The translations under genes and the position numbers were made by a program. Shown piece after piece: positions 17,701-25,467 of a stretch of 64,000 nucleotides of DNA. The DNA lies in the NCBI GenBank assembly GCA_002427745.1, contig DIYF01000034.1:865-64864 (forward strand), read 5' to 3'. Within the stretch, counting starts at the first letter, position 1. Every line of letters starts with the position of its first letter. Source of the DNA: Roseivirga sp. UBA6061. GTDB lineage: Bacteria; Bacteroidota; Bacteroidia; Cytophagales; Cyclobacteriaceae. The notes beneath the pieces were generated by a model, which saw only the letters and a list, made by a program, of their open reading frames with translations, made no database searches and had not been told where the DNA came from.

Positions 17701-20124
17701 TCAATCGCTTCTCAGCGCCTTTACAGGGTTAGCCACAGCTGCTTTAATGGATTGATAGCTTACGGTGACCCAGGCCACCAGTAGGGCCAGCAGGCCTCCG
17801 AAAACAAAGACCTCCGGTCGGATACCCTGGTAATAAGCAAAACCTTCAAGCCAGCTGCGCATAATCAGCACCGTAACGGGCACGGCAATCACCACTGCCA
17901 GCAGAATGAGCTTATTGAAGTCTTTCAGCAGCATAAATACCACACTGGCCGATGAAGCTCCCAGCACCTTGCGCACCCCGATTTCTTTCACCCGATTTCC
18001 GACAATGTAAGCCGCCAGCCCGAAGAGACCGACACAGGCAATCACAATAGCAATGGTAGCAAAGACCAGAAACAAGTAGCCGGAACGCTCTTCCGTATCA
18101 TAAAGCTGCGCCAGGTTTTCATCCAGAAACTCAAAAGAGAAAGCCGAATTGGGTACCATTTCGTCCCAGATTCGCTGGATAGAGGCTACCGTCTGTGGCA
18201 GGTCATTAGACTGTACTTTTACAGGGATAGAGCTCACGAAGGACTGTACACTTTGGTCGCTGAAGATGGCCATAGGAGTAATCTCGGTATGTAGCGAACG
18301 GTAGTTATAATCTGCCAGCACACCCACTACCGTATACTCTCTGTTGTTTTCAGGACTGGCCGCGTTGATATTGGAAATACGCTGACCAATCGGGTTGCCT
18401 TCAATACCCAGGGCCGCTATGGCCTTTTGATTAAGAATCAGACTGAGTGAGTCTTGAAAGTCCAGGCTGAAACTGCGCCCCTCGAGAATATTCATTTCCA
18501 TGGTAGCAATAAAGTTCTCATCGAATACAGCACAGTTGAGCGCTACATTCTCTTCACCACCGGCTACGCGGAAAGAGGTGCCAAAATAGAAGCCCGTTCC
18601 GGGCATGGCACTGGTAGAAGCTACCTGCTGTACACCCGGTACATTCAATACCTGATCCTTAAATGTCTGGAGGTTTTGCAGAGCAAAAGCCTGCTCTATC
18701 ACCAGGGTGTTTTCCCGGTTAAAGCCCAGCTCTTTGTTTTGCAGAAACTTCATCTGATCGTTTACAATCAGCGTGCAGCAGATCAGAACAATGGAAATCC
18801 AGAACTGAAAAACAACCAGACCGTTTCTGATCCAGGTGCCCTTTTGGCCCGAAATGATCTTGCCTTTTAACACCACTGCCGGGCTGAAGGATGACAGCAC
18901 AAAAGCAGGGTAGAGGCCAGCGGCCACGCCAATGAAGATGGCAAATACAATAAAGCCCGGAATAAAGAAGGGGTTGCTCAGCAGGTCAAATTCAATCTGC
19001 TTTTGGGCCAGGTCATTAAAGTAGGGCATGGTCATATACACCAGACCAATGCCAATGAGCGTACCCAGTACAGAAATAAGCATTGACTCAACCAGGAACT
19101 GAGTGATCAGCTGCTTTTTGAAAGAGCCCAGAACTTTGCGAATTCCTACCTCTCTTGATCTTTCAGTAGAGCGGGCCGTAGCCAGGTTGACAAAGTTCAC
19201 AGCCGCCAGGGCCAGCACGAATACCGAGATAGATACAAAGATGTAGATATACGTAATGTTGCCATTAGGCTCAAACTCGCCCTCCAGCTGGGAGGTGAGG
19301 TGAATATCTCTTACCGGCTGCAGATAATAATGGTAGCCGTTTCCTGAAGCTTTAAAGTCAGCAAAGCTGATGCCCTGAGAGCGCTCTATCTGACCGGCAG
19401 CATAGATTTCTACGATTTCTTCCATGCGAGATTCAAAAGCGATAGGGTCGGTACCTTCCTGTAACTGCAGGTAGTTGTAGACAGAGAAGTTGAGAAAATT
19501 AGGCTGCTTGAGAAACTGCAGCGACTCTGTGTTGATCAGCAGGTCATAATGAAAATGCGTATGCTCCGGCACATCCTCGCTGATACCGGTTACTATCAGG
19601 TCGCCAAAGGCTCCCTTGAGTATTTTGCCCATGGGGTCTTCCGTGCCAAAATACTTGATAGCCGTACTCTCCGTAAGGATCACCGCATTCTGGAGTTCCA
19701 GTACTTTGTCCCGGTCTCCCTGTACCAGGTCAATCCCGAATACATCAAAGAAGTTCGGGTCAGCTCCCATCATATTGGACTCGAGGTAATTTTGATCCTC
19801 ATACTGTACATTCACATCGTTTAGAGGTTTCCATAAGCGGATAAAATCTGTGACTTCCGGAAAGTCCTCTTTCGCCTGTTTTGCCATATTGGCAGGGGTA
19901 ATGGCGTAATGCGAAACATGATCAGGATACATCCTGTCCAGGGCCAGACGGTAGAGATTATCACCATTGGGATGATAGTTGTCATAGCTGGTCTCACTCT
20001 GAACAAACAGCAAAATAAGCGTACAAACGGCAATACTGACCGCTAATCCGCCCACATTGATGACTGTATAGAGCTTGTTTTTCAGAAGGTTACGCAGAGC
20101 GATTTTGAAAAAGTTCTTGAGCAT
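17701..20124 (-). CDS. MacB/FtsX-type ABC permease, orphan
   Basis: An 807-residue duplicated permease. TM1 is at about 20-42, then a periplasmic MacB_PCD-like domain (45-270), an FtsX core with three TMs (about 280-400, with REVGIRKVLGSFKKQL), another TM (about 428-448), a second periplasmic domain (450-660) and a second FtsX core (670-800, with VKEIGVRKVLGAS). The family moves lipoproteins, peptides or toxins, or transmits mechanical signals across the envelope, driven by a separate MacB/LolD-type ATPase. No ATPase gene is nearby. A 15-bp palindrome lies 96 nt upstream of the start. Confidence 0.92.
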   Translation of the reverse strand: MLKNFFKIALRNLLKNKLYTVINVGGLAVSIAVCTLILLFVQSETSYDNYHPNGDNLYRLALDRMYPDHVSHYAITPANMAKQAKEDFPEVTDFIRLWKPLNDVNVQYEDQNYLESNMMGADPNFFDVFGIDLVQGDRDKVLELQNAVILTESTAIKYFGTEDPMGKILKGAFGDLIVTGISEDVPEHTHFHYDLLINTESLQFLKQPNFLNFSVYNYLQLQEGTDPIAFESRMEEIVEIYAAGQIERSQGISFADFKASGNGYHYYLQPVRDIHLTSQLEGEFEPNGNITYIYIFVSISVFVLALAAVNFVNLATARSTERSREVGIRKVLGSFKKQLITQFLVESMLISVLGTLIGIGLVYMTMPYFNDLAQKQIEFDLLSNPFFIPGFIVFAIFIGVAAGLYPAFVLSSFSPAVVLKGKIISGQKGTWIRNGLVVFQFWISIVLICCTLIVNDQMKFLQNKELGFNRENTLVIEQAFALQNLQTFKDQVLNVPGVQQVASTSAMPGTGFYFGTSFRVAGGEENVALNCAVFDENFIATMEMNILEGRSFSLDFQDSLSLILNQKAIAALGIEGNPIGQRISNINAASPENNREYTVVGVLADYNYRSLHTEITPMAIFSDQSVQSFVSSIPVKVQSNDLPQTVASIQRIWDEMVPNSAFSFEFLDENLAQLYDTEERSGYLFLVFATIAIVIACVGLFGLAAYIVGNRVKEIGVRKVLGASSASVVFMLLKDFNKLILLAVVIAVPVTVLIMRSWLEGFAYYQGIRPEVFVFGGLLALLVAWVTVSYQSIKAAVANPVKALRSD

Positions 20125-20219
20125 GCTGTGATTAGTTAAGAAGGAAAAAAATACGTAAATTAATAAACGTAAACTAGTGGTCGACCGTTCACATAATTGT
20201 TAATGGTTGGAAGCATGTT

Positions 20220-20234
20220 GTGAAACAATTTCAC
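20220..20234. promoter_or_regulatory. Palindrome in divergent intergenic region
   Basis: GTGAAA-CAA-TTTCAC is a perfect 6-bp inverted repeat with a 3-nt spacer. It lies between the divergent permease gene (start 20124) and the small gene at 20285. It could be an operator for a dimeric regulator; no regulator is identified. Confidence 0.4.
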
Positions 20235-20284
20235 CTGATTCACGATTAATAAAAGAAGTTAAGCTAACTACCGTATAAGGACCC

Positions 20285-20479
20285 ATGAAAAGGACAAAAG
20301 AAATAGGAGAGAAATTATTGAAGTATGCTGAGGAGCGTTTTCCTGAAAGCTCAAGAAAGACCAAGCAGCTTCGCAAGTATGTGAGGGATATCAGAGAAGT
20401 AAGCGGAGAGTTGATTCTTTCCAGCTCACTGATGGCCAGTCACAAGAAGATTTTCGTTGACCCCTCTCCGGAAGCATAA
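20285..20479 (+). CDS. Small basic helical protein, 64 aa
   Basis: A 64-residue protein rich in Lys/Arg/Glu helices (GEKLLKYAEERFPESSRKTK, LRKYVRDIREVSGELIL). There is no signal peptide and no family I recognise. An AAGGA sequence 4 nt before the ATG resembles a Shine-Dalgarno, unusual for this genome. It is followed by a hairpin (20531-20549) and a terminator (20577-20603), consistent with a monocistronic gene. Confidence 0.6.
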   Translation: MKRTKEIGEKLLKYAEERFPESSRKTKQLRKYVRDIREVSGELILSSSLMASHKKIFVDPSPEA

Positions 20480-20530
20480 TTTATACTTTCGGCCCATCCG
20501 AAACTGAGGGGATTCGGATTGAAACAGAAG

Positions 20531-20549
20531 CACGATGTGGTACATCGTG
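20531..20549. repeat. Hairpin after small gene
   Basis: CACGATG-TGGTA-CATCGTG is a 7-bp inverted repeat without a T-run, between the 64-residue gene and the terminator. It may stabilise the mRNA end or be an operator. Confidence 0.4.
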
Positions 20550-20576
20550 TAGACATCTTGTCTAAAATGATATGCA

Positions 20577-20603
20577 AACACCTGAAAACCAGGTGTTTTT
20601 TTT
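20577..20603 (+). terminator. Rho-independent terminator
   Basis: AACACCTG-AAAAC-CAGGTGTT forms an 8-bp stem followed by a T-run of about eight. It ends the transcript of the 64-residue gene. Confidence 0.85.
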
Positions 20604-20643
20604 ATGTTCGTAGGGTCAATCCATATTTGACTGTACTATACAC

Positions 20644-21543
20644 ATGAACCAAGTTTTAGTTTGCCCCTTTTCTTCAAAGCCCTTAGTGCCACTGGCCGAT
20701 CACGAGTTGATGAGGATTAACCAGAAAATCGAAAGAAGAGAACTCTTTTTCCAGTCGGGTGCACCGCTGAGCTTTCCGCTTCGCAAAGCCTGGGTTTCTG
20801 CAAACCGGGTATACCTTTATGCTGAAATAGAGGGGATATTGTTTCTGAAGAAAGGCACTGCTATCGTAGAAAAGAACAGGGTGGAAAACCCTATGATTCG
20901 CTTTACTGAAGCTCAGTCAGACCGTTTCTTTGCAGATCTCGGATTAGAAAAGAACGGTGATCTGGTCTCTTCAGGATCAAACCTTCCGGCCGGGCCACAT
21001 CTCAGCGCTGAGGTGCTAAAGGGGCTTTACACAAAGTTGCCCAGGCATGGCCATTGTCTGGTGACAGCTGCTTCTGCGGAGGTAGACGAACTTCATAACC
21101 TGGTTTTCGGGACCAATTATCAGTCTCATATCCATCTGGACCATAACCTGGACAGACTACAGGCGGTAAAAGGAAAACTGGAGCTCAATACACGATATAT
21201 TCTTTGCGATTCCGGTGTTATGCCCTTTGGGAATGAAAGTGTCGATGGCTATTTCTCATTCAATGCTATTGAGGGAGCAGACAAAGAGGCTCAGAAGGAG
21301 GCCTATCATGCACTTAAAGCGGCATTGAAAAAAGAAGCCCCTTGTATCTGCATAGTCAATGAGCAGGAAAAGAACCATTTCGAGACCTTTTACAAGTCAG
21401 ATACACTTTCTGCGAGATTAAAACCCTGGAAAAAGAGTGGAATACCGTACTTTTACTTTCAGAAGACAAGTTATGCCGGAAAGGGAGCATCCGCTTCTGT
21501 TTCAGACAAAAGGTCATTTGGTAGTCAATTGTCTCAAGCTTAG
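20644..21543 (+). CDS. Methyltransferase-like protein, degenerate SAM site
   Basis: A 299-residue protein. The N-terminus (LVCPFSSKPLVPL ... EIEGILFLKK) looks like a Trm112-type module that has lost most of its zinc cysteines. Residues 130-260 follow the class I methyltransferase pattern: a strand/acidic turn (HLDHNLDRLQAVK) and a post-I region (ILCDSGVMPFGNESVDGYFS, then AYHALKAALKKEAP). The glycine-rich motif I is replaced by LVTAASAEVDEL, so SAM binding is doubtful. The role is unknown. It ends about 60 nt before MsrB. Confidence 0.6.
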   Translation: MNQVLVCPFSSKPLVPLADHELMRINQKIERRELFFQSGAPLSFPLRKAWVSANRVYLYAEIEGILFLKKGTAIVEKNRVENPMIRFTEAQSDRFFADLGLEKNGDLVSSGSNLPAGPHLSAEVLKGLYTKLPRHGHCLVTAASAEVDELHNLVFGTNYQSHIHLDHNLDRLQAVKGKLELNTRYILCDSGVMPFGNESVDGYFSFNAIEGADKEAQKEAYHALKAALKKEAPCICIVNEQEKNHFETFYKSDTLSARLKPWKKSGIPYFYFQKTSYAGKGASASVSDKRSFGSQLSQA

Positions 21544-21599
21544 AGAATCCATAGGAACAATACCTTCGTACGTATAGTTACAGAATCAAATTGAAAGAT

Positions 21600-22145
21600 A
21601 TGAAAGCTAAAATCATGCTTTATGCCGGGTTACTGATTGTACTGGTAACCAGTGTGCTTTCCGTCAGAGGTAGTCAGGACGGTATTCAGGATCAGGATAA
21701 AGCAAAGAAAGGGGAGAAGTACGAAATAGAGCTGACAGAAGAAGAGTGGAAGCAGCGACTGACCCCGGAGCAGTTCCAGATATTGAGAAAGCAGGCGACA
21801 GAGGCCAGGTTTACCGGTAAGTACGATAAGTTTTACAAAAAGGGCACCTATTACTCGGCAGCCTCACTTGAGCCTGTATTCAGCTCAGAGACTAAATACA
21901 ATTCAGGAAGCGGCTGGCCGGCATTTTATGCGCCCATTACAGAAGGAGCGGTGAAGCTGGTGAAAGATACGAGCTACGGCATGGTGCGCTGGGAGGTAGT
22001 TGACAGCAAAAGCGGTTCTCACCTGGGGCATGTTTTTAATGATGGTCCCAAGCCGACAGGCCTGAGGTATTGTATCAATTCTGCGGCACTGATCTTTGTT
22101 CCGGAGGGAGAAAAACCACCTGTATTTAAAAAAGACATTAACTAG
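21600..22145 (+). CDS. msrB: Exported methionine-R-sulfoxide reductase MsrB
   Basis: Starting at the ATG at 21600 gives a 181-residue protein with an N-terminal signal/anchor ([18 protein letters not shown]). The MsrB core spans residues 42-168: [26 protein letters not shown] and catalytic Cys158 in RYCINSAAL. It reduces R-methionine sulfoxide, here in the periplasm. Both CxxC pairs that bind zinc in many MsrB proteins are absent (YSAAS at 85-89, SKSGS at 136-140), so it is a zinc-free form. The reductant could be a periplasmic thioredoxin-like protein. Confidence 0.92.
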   Translation: MKAKIMLYAGLLIVLVTSVLSVRGSQDGIQDQDKAKKGEKYEIELTEEEWKQRLTPEQFQILRKQATEARFTGKYDKFYKKGTYYSAASLEPVFSSETKYNSGSGWPAFYAPITEGAVKLVKDTSYGMVRWEVVDSKSGSHLGHVFNDGPKPTGLRYCINSAALIFVPEGEKPPVFKKDIN

Positions 22146-22175
22146 TTCTGCGGACGAAAATAATTACTTAACATT

Positions 22176-22198
22176 GGCCTGTTTTACAGGCCTTTTTT
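22176..22198 (+). terminator. Rho-independent terminator
   Basis: GGCCTGT-TTT-ACAGGCC followed by six T residues, 30 nt after the msrB stop and just before the next gene. Confidence 0.88.
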
Positions 22199-22207
22199 AT
22201 TTCCGAT

Positions 22208-22684
22208 ATGCAAGAACCACAACCACTCAACAGTGTAGCAGAATTTCACAAAACATTTAAACACCCCATTCTTGACAGCCCTCAGATTCCACCGCAAAAC
22301 CGATGTGAGCTGAGAGTTTCGCTGATTGCCGAAGAGTTAAAGGAACTGGAAGAAGCCATTGCTGCCAAGGATTTGGTAGAGGTAGCCGATGCTCTTTGTG
22401 ATATTCAGTACGTACTGTCGGGTGCCATACTTGAATTTGGTCTGGGTGATAAGTTCAAAACCCTGTTTGACGAGGTACAGCGCTCTAATATGAGTAAAAC
22501 CTGCAAAGACATGGAAGAAGCAAAAGCTACGCAGGCACACTACCTGGCCAAAGATGGTACAGAGAGCTATATTGAAGAGTCTGACGGACACTTTCTGGTT
22601 TATCGCAAGGGCGATAACAAAACGTTAAAATCGGTTAATTACTCACCAGCCGATCTGAAAAGCATTTTGTCTGACAATCTCTGA
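22208..22684 (+). CDS. MazG-like NTP pyrophosphohydrolase
   Basis: A 158-residue all-alpha NTP-PPase (PRA-PH/MazG fold, PF01503 type). The metal-binding pattern is visible as EELKE near residues 42-46 and EVADALCD near 60-67, with the following helix IQYVLSGAILEFGL. Residues 110-158 form a short C-terminal extension (SYIEESDGHFLVYRKGDNKT). Relatives hydrolyse non-canonical or phosphoribosyl nucleotides to monophosphate and pyrophosphate. It lies between msrB and msrA but follows a terminator, so it is probably a separate transcript start. Confidence 0.85.
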   Translation: MQEPQPLNSVAEFHKTFKHPILDSPQIPPQNRCELRVSLIAEELKELEEAIAAKDLVEVADALCDIQYVLSGAILEFGLGDKFKTLFDEVQRSNMSKTCKDMEEAKATQAHYLAKDGTESYIEESDGHFLVYRKGDNKTLKSVNYSPADLKSILSDNL

Positions 22685-22731
22685 AAACCATTCTGCTGAA
22701 CAGACCGTTGCAGCTATCAAAGATTAATATT

Positions 22732-23397
22732 ATGAAACTGCGATATTCTGTATTTACTACACTTATGAGCCTGGCACTGCTGGCCTGTACTCAGGCACAG
22801 GGGCAGGGCACTGATGAAGTAGATAATTCCAAGAGACCAGCGGGTACTGAGATAGCCACCTTTGCAGGAGGCTGTTTTTGGTGTACTGAAGCTGTCTTTG
22901 AACGTGTTATTGGTGTAAAAGATGTATTCTCAGGCTACACCGGTGGCCCACAGGAGCACCCGACCTACCGGCAGGTGAGCTATGGAGATACTGACCATGC
23001 CGAAGCTGTACAGATTTATTATGATCCCAAGCAGGTTACCTATAAGGAACTGGTAGAGATATTCTTCGCTACACACGACCCGACTCAGCTAAATCGTCAG
23101 GGGCCGGATAGAGGCAGACAGTATCGTTCAGCCGTATACTTCCACGATGAAACACAAAGAAAAATCGCTGCAGATCATATGGCTAAGCTGACCAAGTCAG
23201 GCAAATACAGCAAAGATATCGTGACTGAGCTGACGGCTTATGACAAATTCTGGGTAGCAGAAAAGTATCACCAGGATTATTACGAGCTCAATCCGGGCAA
23301 TGGTTATATCATCAATATTGCTATTCCCAAGGTTAAGAAATTCAAGAAGCTCTTCCCTGATAAGGTAAAACCTAAATACGGTGGAGGAGGACACTAG
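22732..23397 (+). CDS. msrA: Lipoprotein methionine-S-sulfoxide reductase MsrA
   Basis: From the ATG at 22732 the protein has 221 residues. The signal peptide has a lipobox (LALLAC, Cys19), so it is probably membrane-anchored in the envelope. The MsrA core has catalytic Cys48 in GGCFWCTEAVFE, plus SGYTGGPQEHPTY, DHAEAVQIYYDP, HDPTQLNRQGPDRGRQYRS and EKYHQDYYELNPG. It reduces S-methionine sulfoxide. With the exported MsrB nearby it forms a complete extracytoplasmic methionine-repair set. A strong terminator follows at 23511. Confidence 0.95.
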   Translation: MKLRYSVFTTLMSLALLACTQAQGQGTDEVDNSKRPAGTEIATFAGGCFWCTEAVFERVIGVKDVFSGYTGGPQEHPTYRQVSYGDTDHAEAVQIYYDPKQVTYKELVEIFFATHDPTQLNRQGPDRGRQYRSAVYFHDETQRKIAADHMAKLTKSGKYSKDIVTELTAYDKFWVAEKYHQDYYELNPGNGYIINIAIPKVKKFKKLFPDKVKPKYGGGGH

Positions 23398-23510
23398 TGT
23401 GGCGGTGTAACGCCAAAGGTAGTGCGTGTGCGTACAGCATGCTTATACTTTAGTTGTAGTGATAAGGGTTATCAGTTGATCGGTAATTAGTTATCAGGCA
23501 TAAGAGTATA

Positions 23511-23557
23511 AAAAAGTAAAAGCCAGATACCTGAATGTATCTGGCTTTTACTTTTTT
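23511..23557. terminator. Strong, possibly bidirectional terminator
   Basis: AAAAAGTAAAAGCCAGATAC-CTGAAT-GTATCTGGCTTTTACTTTTTT forms an almost perfect 18-20 bp stem with a T-run on the plus strand and the mirror T-run on the minus strand. It lies 114 nt after msrA. Confidence 0.9.
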
Positions 23558-23607
23558 ATTGAATCGGATTAGGAGTAAATGAAGGTTGCAACTTACATTG
23601 GCTGCTT

Positions 23608-24240
23608 ATGATCAATGAAAGGAATATTCTGGAATACGTGAGTTCTCAGAAAGTTCTTAGCGGCTGTTGTGATCACTCGGACTTTTTTGAGTGGAAAAAT
23701 GGTACTCAGTCTTTGACATCTTCTTTGAAGTCTATCGGTAAAATTGAACTGAAGGCAACATATGAGCAAAAGGGACCTTATTGGGGCCTGAATGCCCCCA
23801 TAATATTGGACAGTTATCCGTATAACAGGTCAGAAATCTTGCAATGTCAGAAATGCGGACTATGCTTTTTTAATTACAATGAAGTTGGCGGACACGGCAT
23901 TCAGAACAGGTATAGGGTAATAAGACCGGCTCTTTTCCTGAATCCATGTGAGGAGATCATTATGGATCTGGCCAGAGTCACCAATAGCTTCACAATTCAT
24001 GAATATTTCAAACGAGAGCTGGGATTTCCGTCTTTTTATGGAAAGAACTGGGACGCTTTGTGGGAAGTAATTAGCGAGTTAGTAGTTATGCCAGAGTTAT
24101 TGATCATGTTCAATTGGAATGAATATTCGAGACGTTTTCAGAGAGATGCCGGCACATTGTTGGAGCTATCTGAAAAGTATAATAGTCTGGAACATGGTGA
24201 CCAGAAGATCAAGGTTGTGGGTGACTCCTGTGTATTTTAG
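23608..24240 (+). CDS. Barstar-domain protein with Cys-rich N-terminus
   Basis: A 210-residue protein. Residues 125-205 match the barstar family: SFTIHEYFKRELGFP, SFYGKNWDALWEVI and a beta strand ELLIMFNW. Barstar-like proteins bind and inhibit barnase-type RNases and are often orphan immunity proteins. The N-terminal half is unassigned but has Cys20-Cys21 and a CxxCxxC cluster (Cys80, 83, 86). No barnase-like toxin gene is adjacent. It is probably an accessory immunity gene. Confidence 0.8.
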   Translation: MINERNILEYVSSQKVLSGCCDHSDFFEWKNGTQSLTSSLKSIGKIELKATYEQKGPYWGLNAPIILDSYPYNRSEILQCQKCGLCFFNYNEVGGHGIQNRYRVIRPALFLNPCEEIIMDLARVTNSFTIHEYFKRELGFPSFYGKNWDALWEVISELVVMPELLIMFNWNEYSRRFQRDAGTLLELSEKYNSLEHGDQKIKVVGDSCVF

Positions 24241-24293
24241 CATATATACTGGAGTGACTAGAACCAAAACACTCAAGCCTCCAATGCGTTTCT

Positions 24294-24384
24294 CTATACC
24301 CTATACCCTATACCCTATACCCTATACCCTATACCCGATACCCGATACCCGATACCCGATACCCGATACCTGATACCTGATAAC
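24294..24384. repeat. Heptanucleotide tandem repeat
   Basis: Six CTATACC units are followed by five CGATACC units, then TGATACC and TGATAAC. The unit variants are grouped, as expected from slippage and local spread. It lies between the convergent barstar and HEAT genes; no terminator hairpin is seen there. Confidence 0.95.
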
Positions 24385-24402
24385 CAATAACCAAAACTAC
24401 CC

Positions 24403-24921
24403 TCAAATCTTCTCCAGGGCCTTCAGGGTCTTTTTTCCACGACTTTTAAAGCCGGCAGTGCCATAGGGCAACTGGTCCTCAATGGCATAGTACAGCTCGT
24501 CTTTCAGCTCAGGTACCTTCTTTACAATACTCAGTAGTACCGTCATTGAGAATACTTTGATGGCGACAGGTTCTTCTATAGAGGTGAGATAGTCGAAACA
24601 CAGCTCTGCCAGTTCTCCCCATTGTTCTTCCGGTATTTCGGTTTCTGATAAAAACCGAAGTGTATTGCGCTTGGCGGCAATATGCACATCAGGTTTTTTG
24701 AGGTTTTCTACCATTTCAGGGATGTAGGGCATCACGATTTCCGGGTGAAGCCTGGCCACATCACCCACTACCCAGGCCGCCCGCTGAATGACCCGGTACT
24801 CATCATAGAGGAATAACTTCATCAGCTTGTCAAACCGTTCACGGTCCCCATCGATATAATTCACGATAAGAGTCGTATTTTCTTTGGAGTGGGTCGTTAA
24901 CAATTGTTTTCTCAGGTCCAT
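24403..24921 (-). CDS. HEAT-repeat protein, 172 aa
   Basis: An all-helical protein with repeated pairs such as EYRVIQRAAWVVGDVARLHP, DVHIAAKRNTLRFLSETE, EEPVAIKVFSMTVLLSIVKK and a basic C-terminus (SRGKKTLKALEKI). It looks like HEAT/armadillo-type repeats and is probably a cytoplasmic protein-interaction scaffold. There is no catalytic motif. It diverges from the DUF456 gene across 57 nt. Confidence 0.78.
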   Translation of the reverse strand: MDLRKQLLTTHSKENTTLIVNYIDGDRERFDKLMKLFLYDEYRVIQRAAWVVGDVARLHPEIVMPYIPEMVENLKKPDVHIAAKRNTLRFLSETEIPEEQWGELAELCFDYLTSIEEPVAIKVFSMTVLLSIVKKVPELKDELYYAIEDQLPYGTAGFKSRGKKTLKALEKI

Positions 24922-24978
24922 CTTATTACAAATAAAGGAAATTTAGCATCTTTAAACGCGGTCAGATACCGGTTATAC

Positions 24979-25467
24979 ATGGATATTGTCTTAGTCATTT
25001 TGGGTTTAATTTGTGTTGTAGTAGGAATACTCGGGTGTTTCCTGCCCATCATTCCCGGCCCCCCTATAAGTTTTTTGGCCTTACTACTTGTTCACTGGAC
25101 AGAGCGTATCGATCTGGACTCAAACACGTTATGGATATGGGGCTTTGTTATGGCAGCAGTAACCGCACTTGATTATGTAGTACCCGTGTATGGAACCAAG
25201 AAATTCGGAGGTACCAAACGAGGGGTCTGGGGGAGTACCATTGGCCTGGTGGCAGGATTAATTTTCTTTCCACCCCTGGGTATCATCATTGGTCCGTTTG
25301 TAGGAGCATTTCTGGGTGAAATGAGTGCCAGTCCGGATACTAAGAAAGCATTAAGATCCGCATTCGGATCGTTTTTAGGCTTTTTGGTCGGTACCTTACT
25401 CAAGCTTATTGCCTCTGGCTGGATGGCCTGGATTTTCTTTTCAGAAGCATGGGATGTCTTTACCTGA
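24979..25467 (+). CDS. DUF456 family membrane protein
   Basis: From the ATG at 24979 (an upstream TTG frame would overlap the antisense gene) the protein has 162 residues and about four to five membrane segments (VLVILGLICVVVGILGCFLP; ISFLALLLVHW; GSTIGLVAGLIFFPPLGIII; SAFGSFLGFLVGTLLKLI). Glycine-rich helices and the motif PGPPISFLALLL fit DUF456 (PF04306). The function is unknown. It overlaps the following regulator by 14 nt. Confidence 0.85.
   Translation: MDIVLVILGLICVVVGILGCFLPIIPGPPISFLALLLVHWTERIDLDSNTLWIWGFVMAAVTALDYVVPVYGTKKFGGTKRGVWGSTIGLVAGLIFFPPLGIIIGPFVGAFLGEMSASPDTKKALRSAFGSFLGFLVGTLLKLIASGWMAWIFFSEAWDVFT

Noticed and set aside
23119..24373. Plus-strand frame 24119-24373 ending in repeated PYTLYPIPDT
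   Set aside because: It overlaps the barstar gene in another frame and its end is translation of the heptamer array.
24294..24384. Heptamer array considered as CRISPR or telomere-like end
   Set aside because: There are no spacers, the array is internal to a chromosome-like region and shows slippage-type variation.
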